Assembly (NCBI GenBank): GCA_013368315.1
Contig: JAACJM010000017.1
Coordinates: 310,001-374,000 of the forward strand
Length of the DNA: 64,000 nucleotides
Source: Tetrapyrgos nigripes
Lineage: Eukaryota; Basidiomycota; Agaricomycetes; Agaricales; Campanellaceae
Direction of reading: 5' to 3'
The notes under the pieces were generated by a model. The model did not search any database, was not told where the DNA came from, and saw nothing but the letters and a program-made list of their open reading frames with translations. This document shows positions 43,900 to 54,990 of this stretch, piece by piece. The first letter of the stretch is position 1. Each line of letters begins with the position of its first letter. The position numbers were made by a program, and so were the translations under genes.

Positions 43900-46377
43900 T
43901 TGCCACAACATCTTTCAAATATACACTAGCCTGTTCCTTTTCTTCTCCTTCCAAACCCTTGACTTTGTTTACCATGTCCGAAATATCTTTGATTACATTA
44001 TGAGAAGGAGATCATGATGATGTTTGAGCCACTGTTACAGGTGGCAAACTAGATGACGACAATGGAGCTGAAGTTCCAGCTGTCCTAACAGCATGAGGAG
44101 AAAAGTTACGAGAAGTATTCTGAGCTGTTGACAATCTTGGAGTATTGTTCAGGAATGTCAGACATTCGTTGCTTGTGTGTCTGGGTTGCCTACATGCAAA
44201 GCATGCTCCTAGTTTTCGGAGTCAGTCCATTTCTTTGGGCATCAGTTTAGGTAAAGGAGTAAAGGATGAGTTAGCACCTGGTCCCATATTCATAAGCACG
44301 TTTACACTTGCTATCATCTGTCCCTGAGAAGGACCCAAGCTCATCCTTGGCATAGAGAATGGTCTCAATTGTCCTTCTTTCTTTCTCTCATTTATCCATT
44401 CCAAATGGAGATCCATTGCCCTTTCCCTATACTCGTCGAAGTCCTTCCACTTCAGCCACGTTCCTGCCACCGACTTCCAAAGATCCCTCAGAAGACCTGC
44501 TTTATAGAAATCCAAAAGAGCTGTTTCTCCATAGTCTGACTCTTCTCTGTATGTATCGAAGATACTATTATAGCTACTAATGTCCGTTCCCTTCATCCTA
44601 GCATTCTTGATTTTATTTCTTGCAACCTCATCAGCAGCAAGAGCTTTGAAATCCCTTTTGAACCTATGATAGGGCTGGTGAGTGTAGTCAATAGAAAACA
44701 ACTAAAACCACACTAAAACACTCAACAAAACTCCTTAAGCTTCAAAGGGGCCTCAGATGATAAGAGTATTGATGAGGGAAAATCAAACACTCTCTAGGAT
44801 GTTCTCGGTAGGTGGGTAGTCAAGTGTATTCAATTGAATGGAGATTCCTCTGTAATATTGCGAGTCCACAGGTTGGGATTCCCCTGATCAAATAAACTCT
44901 AAAACTCTTTCTCTGTTGTCACCCAAAGACAAGGTCTCTAGTGTCTAACAGGGGCAGGTTGTATGTCTACATATCTTCATCTACTGTACTTATATACATG
45001 TCCAATGAATTAAAGTAAAAGATGAATAGGTATATAATTGCAGGCATGAATGGATAGTGTGTCTGTGGTGGTGGCTTGGAGTCCAAGCATATGCCTTTCT
45101 GTTCTTTGGTTCTTCTTCTTTCTCTGTGATCAAGTTTACCTGAGCTTGTATTTCAATTGTTCTTCAGTTCTCCATTGCCACAGCATTCATTTCCTTAGTA
45201 ACAGGTTTCCAAGAGTCTCCAAGAACTCCCTTACTTGGGATCAAGGTTTAAGCTTTCCATTGTTCACTTATAATCTGAGATGACTAGCCTGGAGCTACAG
45301 CTCCATTCTTTAGACAGACCTGACCAAGGGGTCTTACGTGAATAGCCTCTTCAGGTCAGATTCAAGTAAGTGGTTTTATTATAGTCATCACGATTTTACA
45401 GGGGTGTACGACTTGCAGTCATATCACCTATCCTTTATCTCTTTTAACATTCTCCATCACCTTTCTTCTGGTTTGAGTTTTGTATCTTCCTCATCTTCTT
45501 CTGGCTCTGTGATTTGCTGGGTTGCCCAATCTCCTCTTTCTCCTGTGAAGAACGAGAGGAATAAGGACCCCTTGGAGTCCTCAGTGGAGTATCTGGCCTT
45601 GTTCTGACATAGGTAATTGTTGAACAAAGCTAGCCATCACTTTGCTTCTTCATGTTCTCCATTAAAGGCATCAGGTTTCCTTCCTTGTTCAGAAGTACTA
45701 TTAGAGTTGTTAGGTGCTACATCAGACATGGCTGGATTGTCTGGATCTGGTGGATCTGGAGAGGGAGGAGGGTTTGGACAATGAGGGGCTATGGATGGTC
45801 CTTCATTAGATGGAATTACAGGAGAAGAAGGGTCATATGGATCTGATGGATCGGATCTGATGCCGAAGTCAGATCAGGTGGTATGAGAGAAGAGGTTTCT
45901 GGATTTGGTTGAGTGTTTGTAGGGGTAGATGATCCTTGTTCTGGTTCGGTTTCAGAGTCGATAATAGGATGAGCTTTTCGAATAGCAAGTTCTTGGTTAT
46001 GTGTTACAACTTTTCACTCGATAGGAAGGGGTTCAGGAAGCATTTGAGTGTTGTACCTGTTAATACAGGGCTGGTTTTTGCAAAAGATATAAGGCTTTGA
46101 ACTCTCTGAGTTATAATTGCAGTTGAGAGTTCTCAGTTTGAAGAAGACATGTGGACAATCTGCGCAGGGAAGATTTGGATCTGCAGATGCAGACTGTCAG
46201 CTTGTCATATACTCTTTCTACAATCTCTTAGGGCCTTCTTTTCTGCCCTTTAAATCACCATGAGGATTTGAAGATAAAGGAGGTAGGTGTGCCATAGTCT
46301 GTAAGGAACAGAGTAGGTGTATTGTACTCTCTAAGGAATAGAGGTCCCGTAATCCTAACAACAGTTTCCTTGGTATC
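43900..46377 (-). pseudogene. Gag of Ty3 no. 2 (decayed, interrupted by a solo LTR)
   Basis: From about 46190 down come a Cys-rich start (LPCADCPHVFFKLRTLNC), a Pro/Ser-rich spacer and MSDVAPNNSNSTSEQG (about 45730). A capsid part follows with FNNYLCQNKARYSTED and FFTGERGDWATQQ, up to LKEIKDR at 45431. The chain resumes at 44662 with FKRDFKALAADEVARNKI. A zinc knuckle CFACRQPRHTSNEC follows near 44170. Removing the solo LTR (44667-45426) and one TAGG restores LKEIKDRFKRDFKALAA, parallel to VKREFLRDFKPAA in Ty3 no. 1. A TGA interrupts WLALFNN at about 45640. Confidence 0.85.
44667..45426. mobile_element. Solo LTR (760 bp) inserted in gag of Ty3 no. 2
   Basis: The plus strand begins TGATAGGGCTGG and ends GCAGTCATATCA, giving TGATA/TATCA inverted termini and TG/CA ends. 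A 4 bp repeat CCTA lies on each side (44663-44666, 45427-45430). The gag reading frame closes exactly when the insert is removed. The LTR has no obvious second copy in the window, so its family is unknown. Confidence 0.8.
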
Positions 46378-47677
46378 TGTTACGATATGGACAAGAGGCG
46401 GGAATCACAATCAAATTAGTAAGCCCGACAGATGCCACAAAGGACGGGAATGCATACCAAAGCCATCGAACAACAATGGTGTGAGGGAATGGATTACCAA
46501 ATAAGGATATCTGGAGACGACTGGAAGAAGACAAAGACTGTTGAGATGATTTTGAAGAAGTGAATGAAAAAGGAAGGCACAGAATCAGTGAGTCGTAAAG
46601 AGTCATGAAGGACCCGAATAGTCACGGAAGCCGGAGGAGAGGAGATGACTCAAGATAATGAGTCATCAGGAGACAAGTCAGAATCGGAGAAAGGTTGCGA
46701 AGGAATAAGAGTCATTAGTAGTCATACCTGTCATGAATCGCTCCCTACCTATTCATTTCCTCTCTATTCTTTCCCCTTTACTACCTATTCCCCACTCTAT
46801 CTACTTTTAACCCCATAAACATCAACCATTTCCCATCATCGTCTATAGTTACCATCTCTACAAATCTATGACTCACACTCTTATCTCCTCCGATTCCTAT
46901 CTCAATCACTCCATATGATCCAGTACCTCCATCTATCCATATTTAACTCATTACTCTCTCGCCCTTGACGTTTCCACATGACACTGTCTATTATTACTTA
47001 CTATTTCTCATCTGTTCATATTTTACTTATATACCTGTGATCCTTGTAACCTATTCCTTAGTTTGTTCACTTCGTCTCCGCTCCGTACTACTACTACGCA
47101 GTGTAGAGCCTAGTCAGCTTACTACTCTCTCTCTCTACATTGTTTCGTCTCTTTTAAACCAATCTATTCTCTTGTAAACCGGCCTTCCCGTATTGTGTGA
47201 CTTGGGTGGTTATTGAGTGTATCGACAACCTTGACAATACCCCTATTTAGTTTTTTGAGTATATAAAGGAGCTGGGGACTCACGAAGCCCCCAGTCTGCT
47301 ATTTTGTAACTACATACATTGAAATATAACTTGTTTACCTTTACTTAACTATCTACAGCTGCTGTTTAACTCAACAAACTGCAACAAACCTACTGTAAGT
47401 CTACATTCTCACCTGCCATCAAACCCTTGACTGCATCACCATCAACCAACTAATCCCATCACTTCGATTATCCGAGTGTACTCTAAATTGAGTGTTCCAA
47501 TCAACTACCCTTAAGTCCAAGTAGGTCCTTCAGATATCAAGTCCGTTCAATAAATATCAACCCCTATCCATGTGTGTCATTGAGCTGCCTAGCGGTTCTT
47601 AGTTGCAGGACATAAGTACATCATAAATACATTGTATTACATACTTAAATAATACAATTTGTGTACGCGTCCTAACA
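46378..47677. mobile_element. Solo LTR (about 787 bp) carrying a nested solo LTR
   Basis: Ends TGTTACGATATGG and CGCGTCCTAACA give TGTTA/TAACA inverted termini. GTATC repeats lie at 46373-46377 and 47678-47682. Subtracting the nested LTR (508 bp) and its 5 bp duplication leaves about 787 bp. A TATA-like GAGTATATAAAGG lies at 47257. It lies in the 5' part of Ty3 no. 2, upstream of gag. Confidence 0.85.
46729..47236 (+). mobile_element. Nested solo LTR (508 bp) of the Ty3 no. 1 family
   Basis: It reads TGTCATGAATCGC to CAACCTTGACA with perfect ATACC repeats at 46724-46728 and 47237-47241. In this orientation it aligns along its length with the LTR of Ty3 no. 1 read on the minus strand (shared CCCATAAA, CATCATCGTCT, CTATGACTCAC and TGACTTGGGTGGTTA). 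It was left by LTR-LTR recombination of an element from the same or a sister family. Confidence 0.9.
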
Positions 47678-47682
47678 GTATC

Positions 47683-48206
47683 AAGGTCAAGGGTGACTTG
47701 TATGTACAAATAGACAGAAAGGATCATGTCACCTGGTCCCAATTTCCAAATCCAATGATGTGTACAGATGAAGTTTCAATTGTAACTCCAAGGATCCGCC
47801 CAAATGCCTACTGCATGGTTGCACCAGTACTCGGTGTGTGGTAGATAGAGTGGGAGGGGGAGAGGAGGTTGTTTGTAGTCAGGCAGGCTCTCAAGGGGTT
47901 CGAAGCAGATCCAAGAGAATGGGGTAGACAGGATGGAAGGAATACAACGCTTGCAATAGAGATTGGTGATGAAGGAGTCAAGAACAAATGGTTATAGCCA
48001 AATTGACACCAAGTCAACACCAAAGACACCTATTCTTTTGTAGGCTACAACACCTAGTCGTTAACCAGTGGATATAAAAGGAGAACAATGCTTGCAGTAT
48101 AGATGAAATGGTGGTAAAAGAAAAAAAGGAGTTGAGAACAGGGATAGACAAGATAGAGAAGGAAAAGACTCAAATAGTGAGGTGGGTGTATGGGAGTTCA
48201 TTCAAG
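47683..48206. other. 5' untranslated part of Ty3 no. 2
   Basis: The first bases inside the 5' LTR match those of Ty3 no. 1, but the open frame seen there (32311-32874) is absent. Instead there is a purine-rich stretch with an imperfect repeat of ACAAYGCTTGCARTATAGAT (about 47946 and 48090). Confidence 0.5.
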
Positions 48207-48664
48207 TGTCAAGATCATTGATACACTCAATGACAAACCACCCAAGTCACACAGAGACAAGATCAATTGAGAGTAGAGAGATAGATTGAGAATAGGAGTA
48301 AGCTGACTATGCTCTACACTGCATAGTACTGGTATGGAGCAGAGACAAAGTGAACGAACTAAAGGACTAGCTAGAATGTCTAGTGGTTTATATAGAATAA
48401 CAATGAATAAGTGATAGGAGAAACATAGGAGAAATAGGAGAAACATAGGAGAAAGTGGAGAAATGTAGGGTAAAGATAGGATCAATGAATTGGAAGATTG
48501 ATTGACAGTTATTATAGAGTTTGACAGGTTCTATAAGGTCCGAAGTCAGTAATATAAGGTTTAAAAGGTTTATTGAGGAAATGCAATAGATGAATGATCA
48601 GAAAATGGATTCAATAATGTAGTAGAAGATCAAGGAGGACAAAGAACTGTAGCAGTTTGTGACA
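48207..48664 (-). repeat. 5' LTR of Ty3 no. 2
   Basis: It reads TGTCAAGATCATTG to GCAGTTTGTGACA on the plus strand and is followed by the CTATC duplication. Confidence 0.92.
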
Positions 48665-48835
48665 CTATCCTAACAATTATCAACCTTATAACACAATATC
48701 ATGGATCTTGTGACTGTGTCACAGCACCCTGCTGGGTCCTGAAGGGGCGAATTAGCGTGCATCTATCTATATACAAGGAAAATGTGGGCATTTGCCATGC
48801 ATGGCACGAGAATGAGGCCCAAATTTAGTGACTAG
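48665..48835. repeat. Dispersed repeat X, copy A, right part
   Basis: CTGGGTCCTGAAGGGGC, then AATTAGCGT, CTATCTATATAC and AAAATGTGGGC followed by GAGGCCCA. All recur in order at 56024-56090 beside repeat X copy B. Relative to copy B, about 45 bp (CTAACAATTATCAACC onward) are extra here. Confidence 0.75.
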
Positions 48836-48874
48836 TGCCAGCCAATCAGGAGGTGGAGCTAATGAGCATACTAG

Positions 48875-49802
48875 TGTAACGTGTCATTGGATAGTCTTGG
48901 GTTATATTATTTCAGACTATAAGTACCTATGCAGTCAGTTATGCTTTCCTTACACTTTTTTCCAAATATCTGCTTCTCACCTGCAAGGCTCAAGGAGCTG
49001 TTGCAAGATTATGAGTCTTCAAGAAGGTTCTGGAGGATTCATAGGGCTTTTGGGATGGTATTAGGCTCATGGTGCTTGTCATTTCTTTGCCTCAGAGCCT
49101 GCTAATTCATCTTTCCATCCACCACTGTCCATTTTCCCTATGAGTCTGCCATCACTGTTCATTCCCATTCCTGTTGACTCTCGCTTTCACACTACCATGC
49201 CTAATGCAGTCCCATTCACTTGGTTGTACTGCACCAGTCGACCTCACATTTTCATTATGACAATGCTGGGAGGTCCCATCATTCCGACAACACCACCCTC
49301 ATGTTGTCATATCCATCATCATTCATTACCAACACCATTCCTTGTCATTATGCCAACTTCTACGTGCCTCCTATGTATTGGGACTGAGAGTCTCCCTACA
49401 TGTGTTCCCTGTATCTGCTTTGTGGACACCTTGGTTTGAGACTGAGAGTCTCCCTACACATGTCCCCTGGATTTACTTGCTCTTGGATACCTTGGATTGT
49501 ATGACCTGCCAGCGTTAGGTGGTCTTGGAGGCAAGGTCTGCTCAGTAGGATTTGAAGGGGATTTCTCTTTCTAACTGGAGTCTCTGTCTCCACATTTCTG
49601 TCTTCTTTCTCTACTTTTAGTGTTGATGTTGATGTCTTTGTTTCCTTATTTCCAAAGGCCTGTTCTCGGTCTTGGTGGGGGAGAGTGTAATGGGTCATCA
49701 GATAGTCTTGGGATTACAGAGTTATATTATTCCAGACTATAAGTACCTATGCAGTTGGTTATGCTTTCCTTAATCTTTTTACCTCTTACCATCTGCTTCA
49801 CA
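48875..49802 (+). mobile_element. Small non-autonomous LTR element (TRIM-like)
   Basis: Direct repeats at 48875-48979 and 49686-49802 begin TGTAA and share GATAGTCTTGGG, CAGACTATAAGTACCTATG and GTTATGCTTTCCTTA, ending CTGCTTCTCA/CTGCTTCACA. A purine tract GGTGGGGGAGAG directly precedes the second repeat. The 700 bp interior has no pol motif. It includes a tandem duplication of about 60 bp around GACTGAGAGTCTCCCTACA (49382 and 49441). No target duplication was found, so the copy is old or the borders are slightly off. Confidence 0.65.
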
Positions 49803-50735
49803 TGCCTACTTTGTATCTACCTCATATTCTCTACTATAGAATGGGTTTATTTGGAGATTTAGGCACAAAGCAAGAAGATATTGACTCACCACCCCTCATG
49901 GCTATTTCAGAGCCATTACAACTAGCCACACACATAAACAATGTGTGTAAGAACGAGTCCCTTAGAAGGGCCTCGCAACCAACTATCCCATCTTTCTAAG
50001 TATCCATCCATCACCCATCATACTTGATTGATATTTACAGTCCACTTACCACTCTGTTCATCTATCTTTTACTGATATCACCTTGATTTATTCAGACTTA
50101 CTTGGATAATTCACGACCAGAAGAAATGGAGGACACTGTCAGCCAAATTGCTATCGAGATTTGCAGTCATGTCAACAGTTTGCCAAGGGGGTCCAGGCTG
50201 GAGAATCCTGTACTGGGGCTAGGTAGGTTTAAGGAATAGCATGGGCGGACGGGAACAGGAGATGTTGAGCAAACCCATACCAAACCTGTCTCCCATCACG
50301 CGGGGTACAGGATGAGGAATTGTAGGTTAATGTATTGACTTTGGACTTCAAAATGCACTGAGAATCATTTGAATTGGTCAGTAATGGTTCATTTCCATTA
50401 AAAAATAATAGACTGACCACTTTCTCTCAATTTTGGTATACAGAAGCAAAATACAGATAGGGAATCCAGTACCCTGCGGGAAATGACCTCTTTAGCCATA
50501 CCCCATACACTTTCTATGAGAATAAATGAATATGAGGACACTTGTTAAACAAGCGAGGCGACGAATACTATTGCGGCTCTGGAGGTATTGACAGTGAACT
50601 ACTAAGTATTTATACTGTTAGCTACTGTGGCTATTTGAGTCTGTAAATATAACACTGTGGAGAAAAGCGGATACTACAATGTAAGAGATGATGTAAGTAT
50701 GGAGTATAACAGAAAGTGGGTGGTGCATATGTGGA
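49803..50735. other. Non-coding stretch, nothing recognised
   Basis: A GAGTCCCTTAGAAGGGCCTC hairpin phrase at 49954 repeats the one at 38995 and may be another short-element end. No gene is seen. Confidence 0.4.
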
Positions 50736-51232
50736 TACCAAGGGGTCTCCAAAATGATATGACCAGACCAGACATTCCTTTTTGGTCATAAGGTCCAGCT
50801 TGACCCCCCCCTCCCCCTCTCCTTCCCAAAAATGGTAAGTGATAAGATAAATATGGCTTACAAATCATGAAATCAGATCAATTTTTCCTCCTCTGCTAAC
50901 CTACAGATGCTGTGGATTAGTGATATATTCTGTGTGACACCTATCATATTGAGGTAGCAAATCATTTTCTGACAATGTTTGTGATGTGGCACCAGTGGTG
51001 ACATCACTGATCGTGGGAATTACATACCATTTAAAGGTGAGATTTCATTGTTACGGGCCAGAAAGCTCATTACACATGGCTTTTATGGGTCCTGAGTATG
51101 TTTTGTGCACTTTCAGATCCAAATGGCTTCATAAAGTATGTCTATACACCCTTCATGTGATGGTGTACCTTTTGGTCATAAGGTCTCTCCAAGGTCTGGT
51201 CTCAGGTAGACCAACTGAAGACCCCTTGGTGG
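50736..51232. mobile_element. Probable MITE with inverted ends around ACCAAGGGGTCT
   Basis: The left end ACCAAGGGGTCTCC followed by GACCAGACCAGAC is mirrored at the right by GGTCTGGTCTCAGG followed by AAGACCCCTTGGT. A direct phrase TTTTGGTCATAAGGTC lies near each end (50776, 51170). No coding frame of note lies between. Duplicated target bases were not identified. Confidence 0.45.
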
Positions 51233-51431
51233 ATACAAGTGGATCGTGTATACTAATGAAGTGGAGAGAAAGATATGATTGTTCGTTGTAAGTATAGTTC
51301 AATACAAAATTCCAACACTTTCCCGTGGGAATTAGGCGGGGCGGGGATGGGTTCAAAAAAATCCCCGCGGGTCTCCCGTGCTGTTCCCTATCTTGATGCA
51401 TTTTTTTAAACTTTTTGTGTTCATTCTCAGC

Positions 51432-51569
51432 GCGCACGGGCAAGGGACAAATCTCTTTTTGTTGCTTTTGTTGATATTTCTAACGCGTTCCCCTCCACAA
51501 ACTACCTTGAGGACCTAGGACTGACCTACTACAACTGGCTCCGTAATCTCTATGCTGACATGCGTTATC
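51432..51569 (+). pseudogene. Reverse-transcriptase scrap of another non-LTR element
   Basis: 46 codons read without a stop and contain SLFVAFVDISNAFPSTNY, a form of RT motif A (F-V-D-x-x-N-A-F-P-S-T) that I know from basidiomycete retroelement proteins, then YNWLRNLYADMRY. It differs clearly from the LINE at 14772-20246. Nothing upstream continues the domain. Downstream sequence may hold a stop-filled continuation to about 51690. Confidence 0.6.
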
Positions 51570-51697
51570 ACTCAATACCAAGAGATTGATTCACTATTCC
51601 CAACTCTTGTTTTGACTCTGGCTCTCAGTCTCTCAGGCACATACATCTTTCTGATTGCTTTATTCGCTCTTGTTTCTCACTCTATCTCTTATCTAGT

Positions 51698-52961
51698 CAT
51701 CAGAAAAATGGTTCATCCAGCTTAGAGCACTTTCTAAGGAAAATTTTACTTAGAAAGCCCGATAAGCCAGTTATTCCTTAGAAAGCGCGTGTTGCTTTCT
51801 AGGACTTCTCAATTTGCTTAGATACTGCTTAGACGCTGTAGCTTTGGCTTAGATGTGTAGCTTAGCGTGGAATCAAACAGTGAAATAAAAGTAAAAAAAT
51901 TTCTATTTACGCACGGTTTACATATGTACATGTCATTCTATAGTACACTCAAGAACAGTATCCTATCGTCATCCTGCCCACTCCTACATATCATTGCGCG
52001 TCATCCTGAATATCGCCTTGCCCCTATGGCAGTCGTTCTGTGGCCCACACCACTTGGATTCGGAATACCCGGCGCACAAAGGTGGACAAACTGGTTGAAC
52101 CGGAAACGTCGTCGGTAGAAGTTTCGCAAGTTGAGAACTGAAAAGAATGGTCAGAAATAGTGATGATAAATGTATAGCCAGGAATCGTTACCACAGGTAC
52201 GAGCGCAACCGGACGGAAGAAAGACAGGAAGTAAGGTGTTTGTGACCTAATAGTATGAGCGCGAGCAAATAAAATCAATGATGAGGATGAAAAAACCAGT
52301 AAAAGAGACACACCACTTGAGATATTCTTCTACAGTCATCATCTCCCTCATCCATTTTCGCCCAGTACATATGCGGAGGTTACTCAAGATGTTGCATGCT
52401 TGAAGTGTTGCAGTGATCCAAGGGACTTGAAGAGGTTGAAGAAGGGCCAAGGGCCTTGGGTTGAGGGTACTTGAATTCTTCTGAGTGTTTATCTGGTACT
52501 TGAGGACAACTTGAGGAGTCAAGAGTGTTGAGACCAGACATTGCCAAGGGCCAAAAGACGACAACGAAGGACCCAGCAAAATCAACAAGGCTTATGTAAG
52601 CTGTGGCTTGGTACTGTATAGCAGTGGAGTTCGAATGAAACTTGAGAATTTTGGAAACGCGCGTCACGAGATACGCTCACCAGATACTAGTATTACTACT
52701 GGCCTCTCGTACATGGCACGCAGGTCTTTTGGCAGAGTCAAATAGTGTTGCCTTCATTAAAGAATACCCAACTAGTAACCTCTTTTGGCTATGTTATCAT
52801 GACTCATCAACATAACTTGATTGCGCTAAGCAGTATAGAGGATTTTTCTAAGCAAGCTCAAATTTTTCAAGCACACTCTAAGCTAACGGAAATTTTTCTA
52901 AGCCAAAGCGACCGGATTTAAGCCAAAGCACGTCTAAGGCAGATGAACCATTTTGCTGATG
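51698..52961. mobile_element. DNA transposon with TIRs and subterminal CTTAGA/CTAAGC repeats
   Basis: The left end CATCAGAAAAATGGTTCATC and the right end, reversed, CATCAGCAAAATGGTTCATC agree at 19 of 20 positions. Inside the left end CTTAGA or CTTAGC occurs about eight times (51720-51860). Inside the right end the complement TCTAAGC occurs about six times (52830-52945). Such clusters are typical binding sites of a transposase. The interior has several spliced-looking minus-strand frames (for example 52380-52667) with no recognised domain. No convincing target duplication was found. Confidence 0.65.
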
Positions 52962-53190
52962 TACAGTGTACTTACAGAGTCTTTTCTTCGTGTAACCCTC
53001 CATCCTCTCCATTATTTTATTAGTATTTTTGGACCAAGGCTCTTCTGAACTGTCTCGAAAATCTATTCTTGAGGGGTGTCACTATTACAGGACACTCTGT
53101 GCTCGCCTAAAAACGTTCCTAGTGTGACCCAAGACTACACTACCAGAAATTAAATAAATATGGGCCTCCCAATGTAATGCAGCTTCTGAG

Positions 53191-54972
53191 TTAATATTCA
53201 ATGGTCATGGCGCTCGGATGTAATGACAAGGACTTGGATTTTCCGCTGCCCATTTCTATTATCTTCATTCTACAGATTGAATCATAGTAAGCAACGAGTA
53301 CTATGAAAATATTATTAAAAAAGCAAACCTCGGTAATGTTTCTGAACTCTGGCTGATTGAAGCTGATTGTATTTTCAGATTGACCTGTTTGCAGTCTGCT
53401 GTTCATCGCATAACTGAAGTCGCCGTCTGTAACAACATCTCCTGCAATTCTGCGCAACTTTTCCCGAGAATTGAGAATGGCAACTAGAAATGGAGCCGGT
53501 AGGTTGTCTGGAAATCATGCCAAGAGACCCTTGGAGACTTACACATAGTGATCACATAGATTTTTCCCATAATAAAATGGAAAGGCATCCTGATTGTTAT
53601 ATACTTAATCATTTCAGCTGTTCAAGAGGCCGTAAAAATTGAACTTGCCAGTATAATCTTTCGATTCCAGCATAGTAGATTGCAAGATAGCAAATTTGAC
53701 TGATGGTAATAAGAACACCACGAGTAACCAAAAACTGAATGAGTCTCTGAATGAGTTTATCTGTTCTGGATAGTTGTCAAGTTGATGTTCAATTTTCAGT
53801 TATTACAAGTTTCAGTAATTCCATTAATGATTACCTTCGAATTCCAGTCCTGAATTGGAAAAAGCTATAGCAAAGTTGGAATGTTACTAGAACATCTGCA
53901 AGTGCCGCACAACAAGCTTCAATTCCAAGTAGTAACTAGAACCAGTCAAGTCAACAGACAGGTTTGACATTATTACCATTTGGGCTCACTAACCTTGATT
54001 AAAGGGTGTTGAAATTCATCAAATGATTTGTGCTGTAAACTGTCAGCTACACCAAAAAATCCAGCAACTATTCACAAAGCAATTGGTAGTCAAACATGTC
54101 AATTAGATGCGAAATTTATAACACACCTAAAGCAGCAGTAGCGAAGCCTCCCTGACATTCACCATCAAGATATGATGACCACATGTAATAGAAACTAAAG
54201 GCTAGACTTACAATAGGCAGCAAAATCCAATGGAATTTTCCAACTGTTTCCAATTTGCAAATCAGTAAGCTATCAATGTAGCCACTACAGATATTACTTA
54301 CTCAACCATACCCGAGTCATAAAAAAGCAGTGGACACAAAATATGCTGATAGATGCCACTGTCTGACCAACTAACATACCACTACAGAGCATTTTCAGTA
54401 AAATTTACAACCTTGAAGGCTGAAACAATATCTCACATAGGGACTTGGAAGAGTGAGGACAAATTCCCAAAATTTGCTACCTATTCAAAGACAGATAGTC
54501 AGCTGCAAAGCTGCAAAAGATGCTTGTAATAAAAGCATTTAGCTTACAAGATAGTGGTGTAAAACCTGCACATTTAAGCAGGTGAATACTAGCTCCAATA
54601 AACTAGACAAAAAATGACTTAGGTTGACGGAGCATTAGCAAACAGGATGAAAAGACTACTGCTCACAATACAAGTAGCACCTGTATCACACAATCAGTAC
54701 TGTCTATCAAGACACAGACATACTGAGGCCTACCAATGTTCTCAGCATCCATACATCTTGATTATTGAAGATATATGTCCAAGCCTGGGCAAGAATTATT
54801 CCAAGGCCTCTGCACCAGTAAATGGATTATCAAAAAATTGCAATAAGAACACCCATTTCTGACCTACTTACATGCAAGAGAGAATGATGCTAGCAAAGAG
54901 CGCATTGAAGGAGTTTGAAATGTCTACTCCGAGTGGAATGGAAGTTGAAGGGAAGCCATCGGGTTCGGACAT
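53191..54972 (-). CDS. DUF6534-type integral membrane protein, multi-exon
   Basis: ATG at 54972 starts MSEPDGFPSTSIPLGVDI. Exon 1 ends at 54872 (donor GTAAGT). Exon 2 (54809-54734) gives GLGIILAQAWTYIFNNQ. Later short exons read LLELVFTCLNVQVLHHYL, VANFGNLSSLFQVPM, LVGQTVASISIFCVHCFF, then EACCAALADVLVTFQLCYSF and KLIQRLIQFLVTRGVLITIS. The last exons are MPFHFIMGKIYVITM and LVAILNSREKLRRIAGDV, ending at TAA 53191-53193. Most introns are 45-65 bp with GT and AG ends. Hydrophobic segments in series plus the ALADVLVTF...TRGVLITI...LVAILNSR pattern match the DUF6534 family of basidiomycetes (about seven membrane spans, function unknown). Some middle exon borders are uncertain. A copy of repeat X begins only about 19 bp upstream of the ATG. 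Confidence 0.75.
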
Positions 54973-54990
54973 GGTGTGCTTGTGCAATGC

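Larger units (their letters stand above)
40464..48664 (-). mobile_element. Ty3/Gypsy chromodomain retrotransposon no. 2 (old, integrase core deleted, TSD CTATC)
   Basis: LTRs of 458 bp lie at 40464-40921 and 48207-48664 and are flanked by perfect CTATC repeats (40459-40463, 48665-48669). By eye the LTRs differ at a dozen or more positions, so this copy is older than Ty3 no. 1, which it resembles throughout gag and pol. The order on the minus strand is gag, protease, RT, RNase H, a join straight into the post-integrase region, and the chromodomain. Three solo LTRs have inserted: one in gag (44667-45426), one upstream (46378-47677) and one inside the latter (46729-47236). Confidence 0.92.
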
